DNA from: Calothrix brevissima NIES-22
Lineage (GTDB): Bacteria; Cyanobacteriota; Cyanobacteriia; Cyanobacteriales; Nostocaceae
Reading direction: 5' to 3'
Assembly (NCBI RefSeq): GCF_002367995.1
Contig: NZ_AP018207.1
Span: 5,964,646 to 6,028,645, forward strand
DNA length: 64,000 nucleotides
The translations under genes and the position numbers were made by a program. Positions 9,264 to 18,154 of this stretch are shown piece after piece. The notes beneath the pieces were generated by a model. That model worked only from the letters and a program-made list of their open reading frames with translations, was not told where the DNA came from and did not search any database. The number at the start of each line of letters is the position of its first letter. Within the stretch, counting starts at the first letter, position 1.

Positions 9264-11480
9264 TTAACCTTGTAATCGATACATAATCACTTTACCTTTC
9301 CAATTCTCTTCCACAAATAGTAAATACTCACCATTGCGGCGACGAAAAGCGCGGATACCATAAGGTATATCAATCCAACCGCTTTCACCTGCAACTTCCG
9401 GGCCTGGTTTGAATTGTTGTACTTGTACTCCTGTATCGGCGTTATAAACATGTACTTCTGCAGTTTTAAATGTGACTGCAAATACATAGTCTCCGGCTAC
9501 ACTCATGGCTGCGGTGGAAACTTCACGCTTACCTGTGATGTCGTGGGGAACAACAATCCGCCAACGGGGTGTGGGATTTTCTTGACTCCAATTATCAAAG
9601 CGAATGATTTCCGATCCGACAACGCCAGTATCATCACCTGTGGCTGGATGATCTACAGTAAAGCCAGACAAGTACATGGTGTCTGTATCTGGCATATACT
9701 CGATCCGTCGCAAATCGGTAAACATGCTAGGAGTCTTTTGCTTTTTCATGGAACTATAGCTGTAGATGGGGTTACCATGAGCATCTAGTCCTTGTAAGGG
9801 ATAGTGGCGGATACCAATTTTATCTTGAGTGCGTAGGGTTTTCCAGACATCACCTTTTTTATCAACCCACCAACCGCCTAAATAAGGATAATCTTCGTTC
9901 TTGTCGTATTCATCCTCATCGAACTTACCATTACCGTTGCGATCGCGCCAAATCCACTCGCCTTTTTTTGGTTGATATGGTGGCCATTTACCAGCCATTG
10001 ATGGTTTACCTTCAGCATTAGTATTCACAAACATTCCTGATGGAATTGCAATTTTGCTCTTACTACCGCCATCAAACCGATAAATTTGCAGAAAGCTAGC
10101 ATACATATCTGAAAGGTACAAAAAAGGCTTACCTTGAATACGGCGGACAAAGCTAGCATCTGGAGATGTATGCAATCTTGGATCTTGAGGATATTTAAAC
10201 GGATTGAGAGTGTAATTTTTGAATGTCCATTTTTTCCCTGGAGGCTGGTTGTAATCCATGACAAAGTGTTCTTGTTTGGTAAATACATCCACACCGTCAC
10301 TTTGGGGATCGGTATCAGCATTATCGACAAATATTAATCCTAATAATTGCCAAAGCAGTTTCCCTGATGGTGAAAACTTTCTTAAATCTGTTCCCGAACG
10401 ATTAAAACCATTACTGTTAATATAAATGTTTCCTGCGGCATCTGTACCTAACCCTGTAATTCCGTAAAGTTTTAAATCTTGGACTTCTCCGGGGTTACCT
10501 GCATAAATACCGCCTTTCGTCCCAAAAGTCCCTACTTGTACAGGTTGAGATTTAACGTTGTAAATCAGTACTTGTTGACGAGGGCCATTTTCTGCAACTA
10601 ACAGTCTTCCTTGGGGATCGATCGCGATCGCAGTTGGTTCGACAAGTTGCGTCACCTCTTGCGGTAATTGTTTCCCTGTGCGGGAATAATGGACAATCTT
10701 CGCTGGATTACTAGTCTTTTTCTCTTGAATAATCCACAAATTACGTTGAGAATCGATAGCGATCGCACCTGGACTCGCAACGCTAAAGCTGCGTAATTCT
10801 TGCATCGTTTCCGTACTATAAACACGAATTCGATTAGCAGCCGAATCACTCACATATAATTCTTTATTGATAGTTGCTAATCCAGTAACTTCACCCTTAG
10901 TACTAACAATTAACATACTTTTATCCCAACCACGACCACCAGAAAAAGGTGCAGGTTTTCCCGATAAGTCGTAGCGTCTCACGCAGTACCAATCCGTTCC
11001 CTCTGGCGGATAATCTTTCTCGGTTTTACCAACGCTTCCTTGATGTATTGCTAGGTAAAGATATTTACTATCTACGGTGACAGCTTTACCTCCGGTACGA
11101 CTCCAACCGTGAGTATCATCAGCCATCCCAATAGTCTTACCATCTTTATAAATACCGGCTTCTCTACCTGCTTCATCCCAAACACTATTGGTATATACTG
11201 TGCCATTGGCAGTAACATACATCCCTTCAATGTTGTTTTGTACCCACTCTTTACCACCACCAAAACTATTACCTATCCAAGATGTTTTATAAGTGGTTGT
11301 TGGCATTCCACTCACAGGCCAACGTGTGCTAATACTAACAGAAGCAATGATGACTCCGAAAATTAGAAAAACTAAAAATGTCACAAATTTTCGCTGTTGA
11401 AAATTTCGCCATCGCCAGCTTTTTTTGATATATTGATCAAATTTATGGTAGACTCTGCTGAGTTTTTGCATTAACCTCAA
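9264..11480 (-). CDS. Membrane-anchored NHL-repeat beta-propeller protein
   Basis: 738 residues. A cytoplasmic basic start is followed by one membrane segment at about residues 32-51 (VTFLVFLIFGVIIASVSIS), then a long periplasmic part. Repeated blades such as PGAIAIDSQRNLWII, PTAIAIDPQGRLLVAE and LGTDAAGNIYINS are NHL/SMP-30-like propeller blades. Residues 513-524 (DRNGNGKFDEDE) match a 12-residue EF-hand calcium loop. Aromatic- and Asp-rich segments could bind sugar. No catalytic motif is recognised, so binding or scaffolding is more likely than a known enzyme activity. It is placed among glycan genes, but on its own transcript. The ATG at 11480 is taken; Met4 is an alternative. Confidence 0.75.
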   Translation of the reverse strand: MRLMQKLSRVYHKFDQYIKKSWRWRNFQQRKFVTFLVFLIFGVIIASVSISTRWPVSGMPTTTYKTSWIGNSFGGGKEWVQNNIEGMYVTANGTVYTNSVWDEAGREAGIYKDGKTIGMADDTHGWSRTGGKAVTVDSKYLYLAIHQGSVGKTEKDYPPEGTDWYCVRRYDLSGKPAPFSGGRGWDKSMLIVSTKGEVTGLATINKELYVSDSAANRIRVYSTETMQELRSFSVASPGAIAIDSQRNLWIIQEKKTSNPAKIVHYSRTGKQLPQEVTQLVEPTAIAIDPQGRLLVAENGPRQQVLIYNVKSQPVQVGTFGTKGGIYAGNPGEVQDLKLYGITGLGTDAAGNIYINSNGFNRSGTDLRKFSPSGKLLWQLLGLIFVDNADTDPQSDGVDVFTKQEHFVMDYNQPPGKKWTFKNYTLNPFKYPQDPRLHTSPDASFVRRIQGKPFLYLSDMYASFLQIYRFDGGSKSKIAIPSGMFVNTNAEGKPSMAGKWPPYQPKKGEWIWRDRNGNGKFDEDEYDKNEDYPYLGGWWVDKKGDVWKTLRTQDKIGIRHYPLQGLDAHGNPIYSYSSMKKQKTPSMFTDLRRIEYMPDTDTMYLSGFTVDHPATGDDTGVVGSEIIRFDNWSQENPTPRWRIVVPHDITGKREVSTAAMSVAGDYVFAVTFKTAEVHVYNADTGVQVQQFKPGPEVAGESGWIDIPYGIRAFRRRNGEYLLFVEENWKGKVIMYRLQG

Positions 11481-12297
11481 GTTCCTCTAATCTGCAAATT
11501 GATATGTCTGAGGCAAAAATAGATATTTTTCTTGCATCAGAGAATATTATTTAATATGAATCGCTATGCATAATTTAATACATAGCAATTACAAATAAGT
11601 ATTAGCTAATTAATACCATCAAAATTAATTGTCACAACCCCGATCTGTTTGACAGTTAGCGATGTAAGCCGAGTTATTGTAGAGCGGTAGATTTATTTTG
11701 CGCTTGCTTACTTAAGATTGTCCAGCCCTAAAGAATAAATTTTTTAATCATTATCAGCAATCTTGTATTTAACAAGATATATACATAGATAACAAAGCCC
11801 TGACATGAAGAATCACTAGTTCACGAAAACTTTATAGAAAACACACAGTTTTTTAAAGTTATGCAAGAGAGCGATCGCTCTTTTTTTACGCTGTATTAAT
11901 CATCACTTTTATATCTCCAAATCTAGTAAATCTGAATACAGAATTTTATGCTATGAATCTGACATTCTACGCCTAATGTTTAGTAATAAAATTATAACAG
12001 TTCAGTAATTCTTAATTAGAAAAGTATTATATTAATCATTATCCGTATCATCAAGTCACTAAAAATACAAGTCTAAAATTACTAGTTGACGTTTCAAGAT
12101 AGATAGTTTAAAACAGAGAATTCTGTGTAATTAATCATAATACTTTTCCTATATAGAACTCCTAAAAGTACTGATAGTGGGATGAAGTGCGGAATAAAAG
12201 TAGTAGCAAAGTAAATTAATTATTGAATGCTAAAAGTGGTTGAGTTAGGGGCAGAAACTACCGCAAGCAATTACCATAGATCGCAGGAGTTCAATAG
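11481..12297. other. Long intergenic region, no gene seen
   Basis: About 815 bp between divergent genes, with no credible reading frame. It must hold promoters for both neighbours. The only structured element I see is the GCGATCGC-centred palindrome with a T7 run at 11868-11887. Confidence 0.6.
11868..11887 (+). terminator. Orphan terminator-like element built on a HIP1 site
   Basis: AGAGC-GATC-GCTCT (11868-11881) forms a five-pair stem with a GATC loop and runs into seven T. No annotated gene lies upstream on this strand, so either it is chance or a short untranslated transcript ends here. Confidence 0.35.
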
Positions 12298-13479
12298 GTG
12301 GAACCTAGCAAAGACAATATCGCACCAGCATCAATACTCACTTTGGGAATGGGCTGGTTTCCGCATACACCTGGAGGATTAGAACGCTATATTTATGATT
12401 TAACACATCAATTAGCAGCTAATAAAGACAAAGTAGAATTATGTGGAGTCGGGTTACCAAATACACAAATCAATACTCCCATTAAGCTCACTAATTTAGC
12501 CGAACCAGATAGCGTCATTTGGCAAAGATTATGGTCGATTCGTCAAAATTTTCAGAAAACCAGAAGCTACAAACCAGATGCAATTAACCTGCATTTTGCC
12601 TTATACAGCTTTCCAATTTTGGATCTTTTACCCAAAGATGTACCAATTACCTTTAACTTTCATGGCCCTTGGGCATCTGAAAGTTTGGAAGAAGCAGATA
12701 ATAAAATAGTGAGTGTTTTACTCAAGCGCTGGCTGATCGAAAAAAGTACCTATAATCGCTGCGATCGCTTTATTGTTCTCAGTAAAGCATTTGGGAAAAT
12801 TTTGCATCAACAATATCACATTCCTTGGGATAAAATTCACATTATTCCTGGTGGAGTTGATCTGAATAGATTTCAAGCCAATCTCTCACCCCAAGAAGCC
12901 AGAAATAAATTAGGCTGGCCTGATAATCGCCAAATATTATTTACATCCCGGCGTTTAGTCCATCGCGTCGGCTTAGATAAATTATTGCAAGCAATAGCAA
13001 TAATTAAACCCACAATTCCTGATGTTTGGTTAGCGATAGCTGGAAGAGGACATATTCAAGCTGCACTAGAACAACAGGCTAAAGAATTAGGGTTAGAAGA
13101 CAACGTAAAATTTTTAGGTTTTCTCCCTGACGAAGATTTACCTTTAGCATATCAAGCGGCTGATTTAACAATTATGCCTAGTCAATCTTTTGAAGGGTTT
13201 GGATTAGCAATTGTCGAATCTTTGGCTTGTGGTACTCCTGTTGTCTGTACTCCAGTAGGCGGAATGCCAGAAATTGTAGAACCATTATCGCCAGATTTAA
13301 TTACTACTTCTACAGAAGTTTCAGCTATTGCCGAAAAATTAGAACAAGTCCTATTAGGAAGCATATTAATTCCTTCTAGAGAAGCTTGTCAGCAATACGC
13401 CGCTACAAAGTTTAACTGGCAAAAAATAGCCCAAGAAGTGCGGGGAGTTTTGTTAGGGGCTAGGGGGGCTAGGGGTTAG
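12298..13479 (+). CDS. GT4-like family glycosyltransferase
   Basis: 393 residues. The GTG start at 12298 is supported by AGGAG at 12285-12289, eight bases upstream. GT-B fold: an N-terminal loop GMGWFPHTPGGLERY, a mid-protein HIIPGGVDLNRF hinge, and a C-terminal donor site FEGFGLAIVESLACGTPVV with the E-x7-E signature. No export signal, so cytosolic or membrane-peripheral. The last residues (GARGARG) and the stop codon are encoded by the start of an STRR array, so the natural C-terminus appears to have been lengthened by the repeat. The next glycosyltransferase follows 100 bp later on the same strand, probably one transcript. Confidence 0.85.
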   Translation: MEPSKDNIAPASILTLGMGWFPHTPGGLERYIYDLTHQLAANKDKVELCGVGLPNTQINTPIKLTNLAEPDSVIWQRLWSIRQNFQKTRSYKPDAINLHFALYSFPILDLLPKDVPITFNFHGPWASESLEEADNKIVSVLLKRWLIEKSTYNRCDRFIVLSKAFGKILHQQYHIPWDKIHIIPGGVDLNRFQANLSPQEARNKLGWPDNRQILFTSRRLVHRVGLDKLLQAIAIIKPTIPDVWLAIAGRGHIQAALEQQAKELGLEDNVKFLGFLPDEDLPLAYQAADLTIMPSQSFEGFGLAIVESLACGTPVVCTPVGGMPEIVEPLSPDLITTSTEVSAIAEKLEQVLLGSILIPSREACQQYAATKFNWQKIAQEVRGVLLGARGARG

Positions 13480-13576
13480 GGACTAGGGGCTAGGGACAAG
13501 GGACAAGGGAGACAAGGAGGACAAGGGGGACAAGGGATACAAATGACTATTGACTATTGACTATTGACTATTGACA
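13452..13576. repeat. Composite STRR array
   Basis: Successive heptamer families, GGGGCTA, GGACAAG, then TTGACTA, run from inside the 3' end of one glycosyltransferase to just before the ATG of the next. The 5' part is translated as GARGARG-stop. The 3' part supplies an in-frame TTG that could be mistaken for a start. Confidence 0.85.
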
Positions 13577-13579
13577 AAT

Positions 13580-14725
13580 ATGTTAAAAATCCTGTTTTTA
13601 GACCAAAGTGGTAAACCTGGGGGTGCAGAACTATGTTTAATAGATATTGCTAAACCCTATCGCGATCGCTGTCTTGTTGGCTTATTTGCAGATGGTTCGT
13701 TTAAAACTTTATTACAGGAAAATCAAATTCCTGTCGAAGTTTTAACTGATAGATCGATTCAAGTTAAAAAAGGTAGTAGTTTTTTTCAAGCATTAAAAAG
13801 TTTACAACAAATAATTCCCTTAATCATTAAGGTAATTAACAAAGCCAAAAACTATGATTTAATTTATGCAAATACTCAAAAAGCTTTAGTTATTGGCGCG
13901 ATCGCCAGTTTTTTTGCTCGTCGTCCTTTGGTCTATCATTTACATGATATTCTCTCGAAAGAACACTTTAGTCTCAGTAACCGCCGGATTGCTGTTAACT
14001 TAGCTAATCGTTTTGCATCGTTAGTAATTACTAATTCTCAAGCTAGTCAATCGGCTTTTATAGAAGCTGGTGGACGTAAGGAATTAACCACAGTTATTTA
14101 TAATGGCTTTGACCCAAAAATTTATCAAACGAGCGAATTTGATGTCAGACAATTACAGCAGGAATTAGGATTAGTCGGTAAATTTGTTGTTGGACATTTC
14201 AGTCGCCTTTCACCTTGGAAAGGACAACATATATTAATTGATGCCCTGGTTCAATGTCCCCAACAAGTAACAGTAATTTTAGTTGGCGAAGCCTTATTTG
14301 GCGAACAAGATTACGTGCAACAATTGCATCAACAAATTACAGAATTAGGGCTAGAAAATCGTGTCAAATTTTTAGGATTCCGTTCTGATATTCCTCAGTT
14401 AATGGCGGCTTGTGACTTAGTTGCTCATACCTCCACTTTTGCAGAACCCTTTGGTAGAGTAATTGTTGAAGCTATGTTGTCTGGTACGCCTGTAGTTGCA
14501 AGTAAAGCTGGAGGCGCAATGGAATTAATCAAACCTGGGATTAATGGTTACTTATTTCAACCAGAAGATTCTCAAGAATTAGCGCAAGTAATTACTGCTT
14601 GTTTAAAACAAAGACACAACAGTACAACGATGGCTCATAATGGCAGAAAAATGGCTACCCAGCGATTTGATGTGGCAAATATTAATCAACAAATTGCCCA
14701 AGTTTTATTATCTAAATTCAGATAA
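13580..14725 (+). CDS. GT4-like family glycosyltransferase
   Basis: 381 residues from ATG 13580; the in-frame TTG at 13571 belongs to the STRR array and is rejected. It opens MLKILFLDQSGKPGGAELC, the typical N-terminal Rossmann strand plus Gly-Gly loop. It has FSRLSPWKGQHILIDAL at the start of the donor domain. The E-x7-E region is FAEPFGRVIVEAMLSGTPVV, followed by AGGAMELI. The upstream partner is another GT4-like gene in the same direction. Probably adds one sugar of an extracellular polysaccharide or glycolipid; acceptor and donor cannot be read. Confidence 0.85.
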   Translation: MLKILFLDQSGKPGGAELCLIDIAKPYRDRCLVGLFADGSFKTLLQENQIPVEVLTDRSIQVKKGSSFFQALKSLQQIIPLIIKVINKAKNYDLIYANTQKALVIGAIASFFARRPLVYHLHDILSKEHFSLSNRRIAVNLANRFASLVITNSQASQSAFIEAGGRKELTTVIYNGFDPKIYQTSEFDVRQLQQELGLVGKFVVGHFSRLSPWKGQHILIDALVQCPQQVTVILVGEALFGEQDYVQQLHQQITELGLENRVKFLGFRSDIPQLMAACDLVAHTSTFAEPFGRVIVEAMLSGTPVVASKAGGAMELIKPGINGYLFQPEDSQELAQVITACLKQRHNSTTMAHNGRKMATQRFDVANINQQIAQVLLSKFR

Positions 14726-15335
14726 TTAAGTAGGGGAGTGTTATTGAAGATAGCTGGTTAAGGTTTTCATTAATCATTGCTAAGGGTTGCAAGCCTATTT
14801 ACGTTTCGTAATATGGTTTGGTTTATTTACACCGACTGACTTATACCAATTTGAATAATGTTGGCGACACATTAATATTATAGAGGGCATGGCAGTGCCA
14901 ATGCCCCTACAGAAGCATTCTTTTCTAAATACCTATCTTCCTTGTCCCTTTTGTTTACATATCAAATAGAATTACTAGATGTGTTATTTATGCGATCGCT
15001 CTCCATCATCATGACTAGATTCATACTTTTGGCAGATGAATATTAAAGTAGAAGTATCAATAATCTCTGACATTCAGGCTGAATTATTAATATTTATGGC
15101 AAGAATGTTTCAAGTTTATGTAATTTGCAATATTTCTTCAAAATCTCTGCAATTAAGGTACAATCACCAAGACAAATAATCTTTTTGTGCCTGTATTCTG
15201 CCAATACTATTAGCCTCATCACCTACTGCCTTGTTATTTAAAAGCCAAGCTATTTATAAGAAAAATGAGGATTGGTTGACGGCTTAAGTATAGTTAATTA
15301 CAATTAATTGTAAAGATGAACCTATAATAAGGTTC
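14726..15335. other. Intergenic region with a dispersed repeat
   Basis: About 610 bp without a credible gene. It holds the repeat at 14840-14910 and one HIP1 octamer. The last 60 bases before 15336 are AT-rich and should carry the promoter of the small secreted protein. Confidence 0.6.
14840..14910. repeat. Dispersed ~70-bp repeat with hairpin, copy 1
   Basis: From CTTATACCAATT through GCGACACATTAATAT to the hairpin GGGCATGGCAGTGCCAATGC and CCCTAC. The same sequence with few changes recurs at 34896-34968. The hairpin half is related to the palindrome at 6432. Confidence 0.75.
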
Positions 15336-15755
15336 ATGAAAAAAAATCTTTGGGCAATAACAACAAAAACTATTCAAAGAATTGGGATAAAACTTATGAA
15401 CGCTAGAATTGTTGCTTTGCTAGCAATTATGACAGCTTTTGCAAGCTTAGTAAGCCCGGTTCAAGCACAGTCATCAGGGATAGCAAACCAAGATACTCAA
15501 GAATATAAAATCACTGGTGATTCGCTGACGGGAATAAATAATCGCGATTCGCAGCAGGACTATCAAAGCTTTTTTGAGCAAAAAAATCCAGCAGTTACAT
15601 ATAGCGAAAATCAGACAAATAACATAACTGCTCAAGATTCACGCTTAACAGAAGCACTCTCAGCCCCAAATAGTTCGCTGATATTCGTTCCTGTTCAGTC
15701 TTTTAATGGAAATGACGGAACACAAGTACAGTTTGATTTTGTGAATGGTCAATAG
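15336..15755 (+). CDS. Small secreted protein of unknown function
   Basis: 139 residues, not recognised. From the ATG at 15336 there is a 20-residue basic lead, then a second Met (15396) followed by a clear signal peptide (ARIVALLAIMTAFASLVS) with a cleavage site at VQAQ. Either start is possible; the shorter one gives a more usual signal length. The mature part is polar, Gln/Asn/Ser-rich, without cysteines. The stop codon lies inside an STRR array and the final NGQ is repeat-derived. The gene stands alone on its strand. Confidence 0.6.
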   Translation: MKKNLWAITTKTIQRIGIKLMNARIVALLAIMTAFASLVSPVQAQSSGIANQDTQEYKITGDSLTGINNRDSQQDYQSFFEQKNPAVTYSENQTNNITAQDSRLTEALSAPNSSLIFVPVQSFNGNDGTQVQFDFVNGQ

Positions 15756-15793
15756 TCAAGAGTCAATGGTCAATGGTCAATGGTCAATGGTCA
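15744..15793. repeat. STRR array, AATGGTC units
   Basis: Tandem AATGGTC/AATAGTC heptamers. The first unit is read as codons Asn-Gly-Gln-stop of the upstream gene. The array fills most of the gap to the convergent aminotransferase-fold gene. Confidence 0.8.
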
Positions 15794-15821
15794 TTTGTGA
15801 ATTCTCTTTGTCTTCTATTAC

Positions 15822-17012
15822 CTAAGACAATTCAAATTTTTGTACTGCGGCAATCAATTGATCGATTTCTGATTCTAAAGTAAAGTAATGCACGCAAGCG
15901 CGGACACAATCGGGATCGCGAATTTGACGGATGAATAATCTTTCTGATTCTAAAAATTGGACTAGTTTTAAAGTAGTTTGGGGTTTTTGGTTCGCTAGTT
16001 GAAACGAAACTAAACCACTTTCAGGGGGAGATGTCCGCAAACATTTGACATTAGGTAAAGCTGTTAATTGTCGCCATAGGTATTCACTGTGGCGACAAAT
16101 TTGTTGATGGCGTTCTTCTGCGGTTCCCCATTGCTGATGAATAGCGATCGCCTCTTGTAAACCAACGTACAATGGATAATCTGATGTCGCGACTTCATAT
16201 TGGCTACCGTCGGGATTCCAATCTATCGGCTGACCGCGATCGTTTAAAATAACACTGCGCCAACCTACAAAAGTAGGTTTTAAACTAGCTTTCGCTTCTG
16301 GACGCACATATAAACCGCCAATACCAGCAGGGCCACATAACCATTTGTGACCGGTGAAAGCATAGAAATCTACGCCTAATTCAGTTAAGTTTAAAGGTAT
16401 AGCCCCAACAGACTGAGCTGCGTCTACTAAAAGTAGAGAATTATTATTTCTACAAACTTCGGCAATTTTATCTAAAGGTAAAACTTGGCCTGTATTCCAG
16501 AGAATATGACTTAAAACTACCAAGCGAGTATTGGGGCGTAAATTTTGCGCGATCGCCTCTACAGGATCGCCTATATTTAAAGTATCCATCAAAGGACAAG
16601 TGGTAACTTCTACACCGAATCTGCGACTAATTTCTTGAGAAATGGCGATAATTCCTTGATGTTCGCAATCAGAAAGCAGAATATGGTCACCAGAACGCCA
16701 CTCAATACCCCACATTGCAATATTGCAGCCAACAGTGACATTTTCTGTGAGAGTCATGGTATTTGCTGGTACATTTAACTCAGATGCGATCGCTTCTTTT
16801 GTCGCCTTCACAGTTAAGCCAATCCAGCGCCCAACTTCATTACCAAAAGGGCCGAGTTTTTGGATTTGCGTTTGAGCTTCCGTAATTGCATCCATTACAC
16901 TTTGATGCATCGGCCCTTGCCCGCCATAATTAAAATATGCCTTATTCGCTAAAGCTGGAAATCCTTCTCGATAGCTATGCAAACTCTTGTGTAAGGCAGG
17001 AAAATTAGTCAT
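15822..17012 (-). CDS. Class V aminotransferase-fold PLP enzyme, cysteine/cystine-lyase-like
   Basis: 396 residues, normal for the family. PLP-site residues visible are Asp197 and Gln200 in LVDAAQSVGAIPL and the Schiff-base Lys223 in TGHKWLCGP. ENVTVGCNIAMWG near residue 90 is the phosphate-binding loop. The overall pattern (NYGGQGPMH, GPFGNEVGRW) matches cyanobacterial C-DES/Slr2143-type cyst(e)ine lyases rather than IscS/SufS, because the long Cys-bearing catalytic loop of the desulfurases is not seen. Such enzymes cleave L-cystine or cysteine to pyruvate, ammonia and (per)sulfide. The alternative is isopenicillin-N-epimerase-like annotation. Cytosolic; monocistronic by position. Confidence 0.8.
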   Translation of the reverse strand: MTNFPALHKSLHSYREGFPALANKAYFNYGGQGPMHQSVMDAITEAQTQIQKLGPFGNEVGRWIGLTVKATKEAIASELNVPANTMTLTENVTVGCNIAMWGIEWRSGDHILLSDCEHQGIIAISQEISRRFGVEVTTCPLMDTLNIGDPVEAIAQNLRPNTRLVVLSHILWNTGQVLPLDKIAEVCRNNNSLLLVDAAQSVGAIPLNLTELGVDFYAFTGHKWLCGPAGIGGLYVRPEAKASLKPTFVGWRSVILNDRGQPIDWNPDGSQYEVATSDYPLYVGLQEAIAIHQQWGTAEERHQQICRHSEYLWRQLTALPNVKCLRTSPPESGLVSFQLANQKPQTTLKLVQFLESERLFIRQIRDPDCVRACVHYFTLESEIDQLIAAVQKFELS

Positions 17013-17650
17013 ACTCGTTTTGGATTAAACTGGCAACAATAACTGCTGTTGAGACTGACAAAACATTCAGTTAGTAGTTGAGATGTCTTCAAAGAAAGCT
17101 CAACTACTAACTAGTTAAGATTTTTGGCATTGATCTACTTAATTAGGATACAGGTACTCACAACAAATAACAGAACTTACGCAAAAATGATGTCAAAGCA
17201 TTAATTTACCGTAGGAGTGGGGTATTTCCGCCCTGACTGTCGGAATTTTGTTACAAAAACTGTAACCAGCCGCATCCAATTTTGTTCCGGGCTTTAAACT
17301 AAACCTCATGTAGCTCAGTATATCTTCCGTGAATAATTTAATAATTTATTCTTGCACGCCGCGTTGATGCGGTACGAATTTGACTGACTATGCATAATTA
17401 CCAACTTAATCTTGCAAGTACAAATCTGTAACTACATTCCTTGACAAGTAAAACTTCATCGCTTTTCAAGTATTATTCAATCATTTTGTCTATTGAATTT
17501 AAGTATCTGCATTGATATCGTAGTTCCTAACGCAGCCAACAAGTAATGAATGCTGACTTAAGAATACTGAGGATAAAGCATTTAAGGCTATAACTTGTTG
17601 AAATTTGCGTCAATGCAATTACTTATATTTCACTAGAAGGAATAAACATC
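17013..17650. other. Intergenic region between divergent genes
   Basis: About 640 bp. It holds the inverted repeat at 17069-17112 and otherwise only AT-rich sequence with no credible frame. Promoters of both flanking genes should be here. Confidence 0.6.
17069..17112. repeat. 14-bp perfect inverted repeat upstream of the PLP enzyme
   Basis: AGTTAGTAGTTGAG (17069-17082) and its exact complement (17099-17112) flank a 16-base loop. It lies 57-100 bp before the start of the minus-strand enzyme, so it would be in its leader or promoter. No T-run follows on either strand. Confidence 0.6.
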
Positions 17651-18025
17651 ATGTTGGACAAGCTTGCTCGCAATGCCTTGATGGTAACTGCTATGTCTTT
17701 ACCAATGTTATCATTATCTATTCAAAGTGCTTTAGCACAAGACCGCCGCGACTTTTCAGTCTATAACAACAACGAGTTAGAAATTACTGAGTTAAATGTA
17801 TCCTCCGTAGATTCTGGGTACTGGCGTTACAATTATCTCGATTCACCTCTTTTACCTGAGGAATCAGGAAAGGTTACATTTAATAATGACAGTAATCAGT
17901 GTATGTATGATGTAAGAGCAGTGTATAGCAATGGTACTTACGATCAAGGTCGCTATAATCTCTGTAGTACATACTTTATATATTATTATGGGCATGGAGG
18001 CCAATACGTACTACCAAGAAGATAG
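17651..18025 (+). CDS. Small secreted protein of unknown function
   Basis: 124 residues. The start is fixed by AGAAGGA about 12 bases upstream of ATG 17651. A signal peptide of about 30 residues ends at ALAQ-DR. The mature ~94 residues look like a small all-beta domain rich in Tyr, Asn and Ser. Two cysteines (in NQCMYDV and NLCSTYF) could form one disulfide. It resembles a group of short periplasmic cyanobacterial proteins without known function; I do not recognise a named domain. Stands alone between a divergent enzyme gene and the convergent receptor gene. Confidence 0.7.
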   Translation: MLDKLARNALMVTAMSLPMLSLSIQSALAQDRRDFSVYNNNELEITELNVSSVDSGYWRYNYLDSPLLPEESGKVTFNNDSNQCMYDVRAVYSNGTYDQGRYNLCSTYFIYYYGHGGQYVLPRR

Positions 18026-18154
18026 TAATTTGAGATAAAAACTAACAGTCTGTAAATTCTGACAAACATGAAGAGTAAATATCTCCTTGCAACACCTTAA
18101 AATAGTTAAACTATAGGGTAGATATTATATTATATCTACCTTTTTAACTTAAAA

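Noticed and set aside
9048-9275. Plus-strand open frame of 75 codons
   Set aside because: TTG start, very AT-rich codons, and its middle is the translated palindrome at 9201-9237.
13571-13579. TTG start for the third glycosyltransferase
   Set aside because: The TTG and following codons are the last STRR unit; the ATG at 13580 gives the normal family N-terminus.
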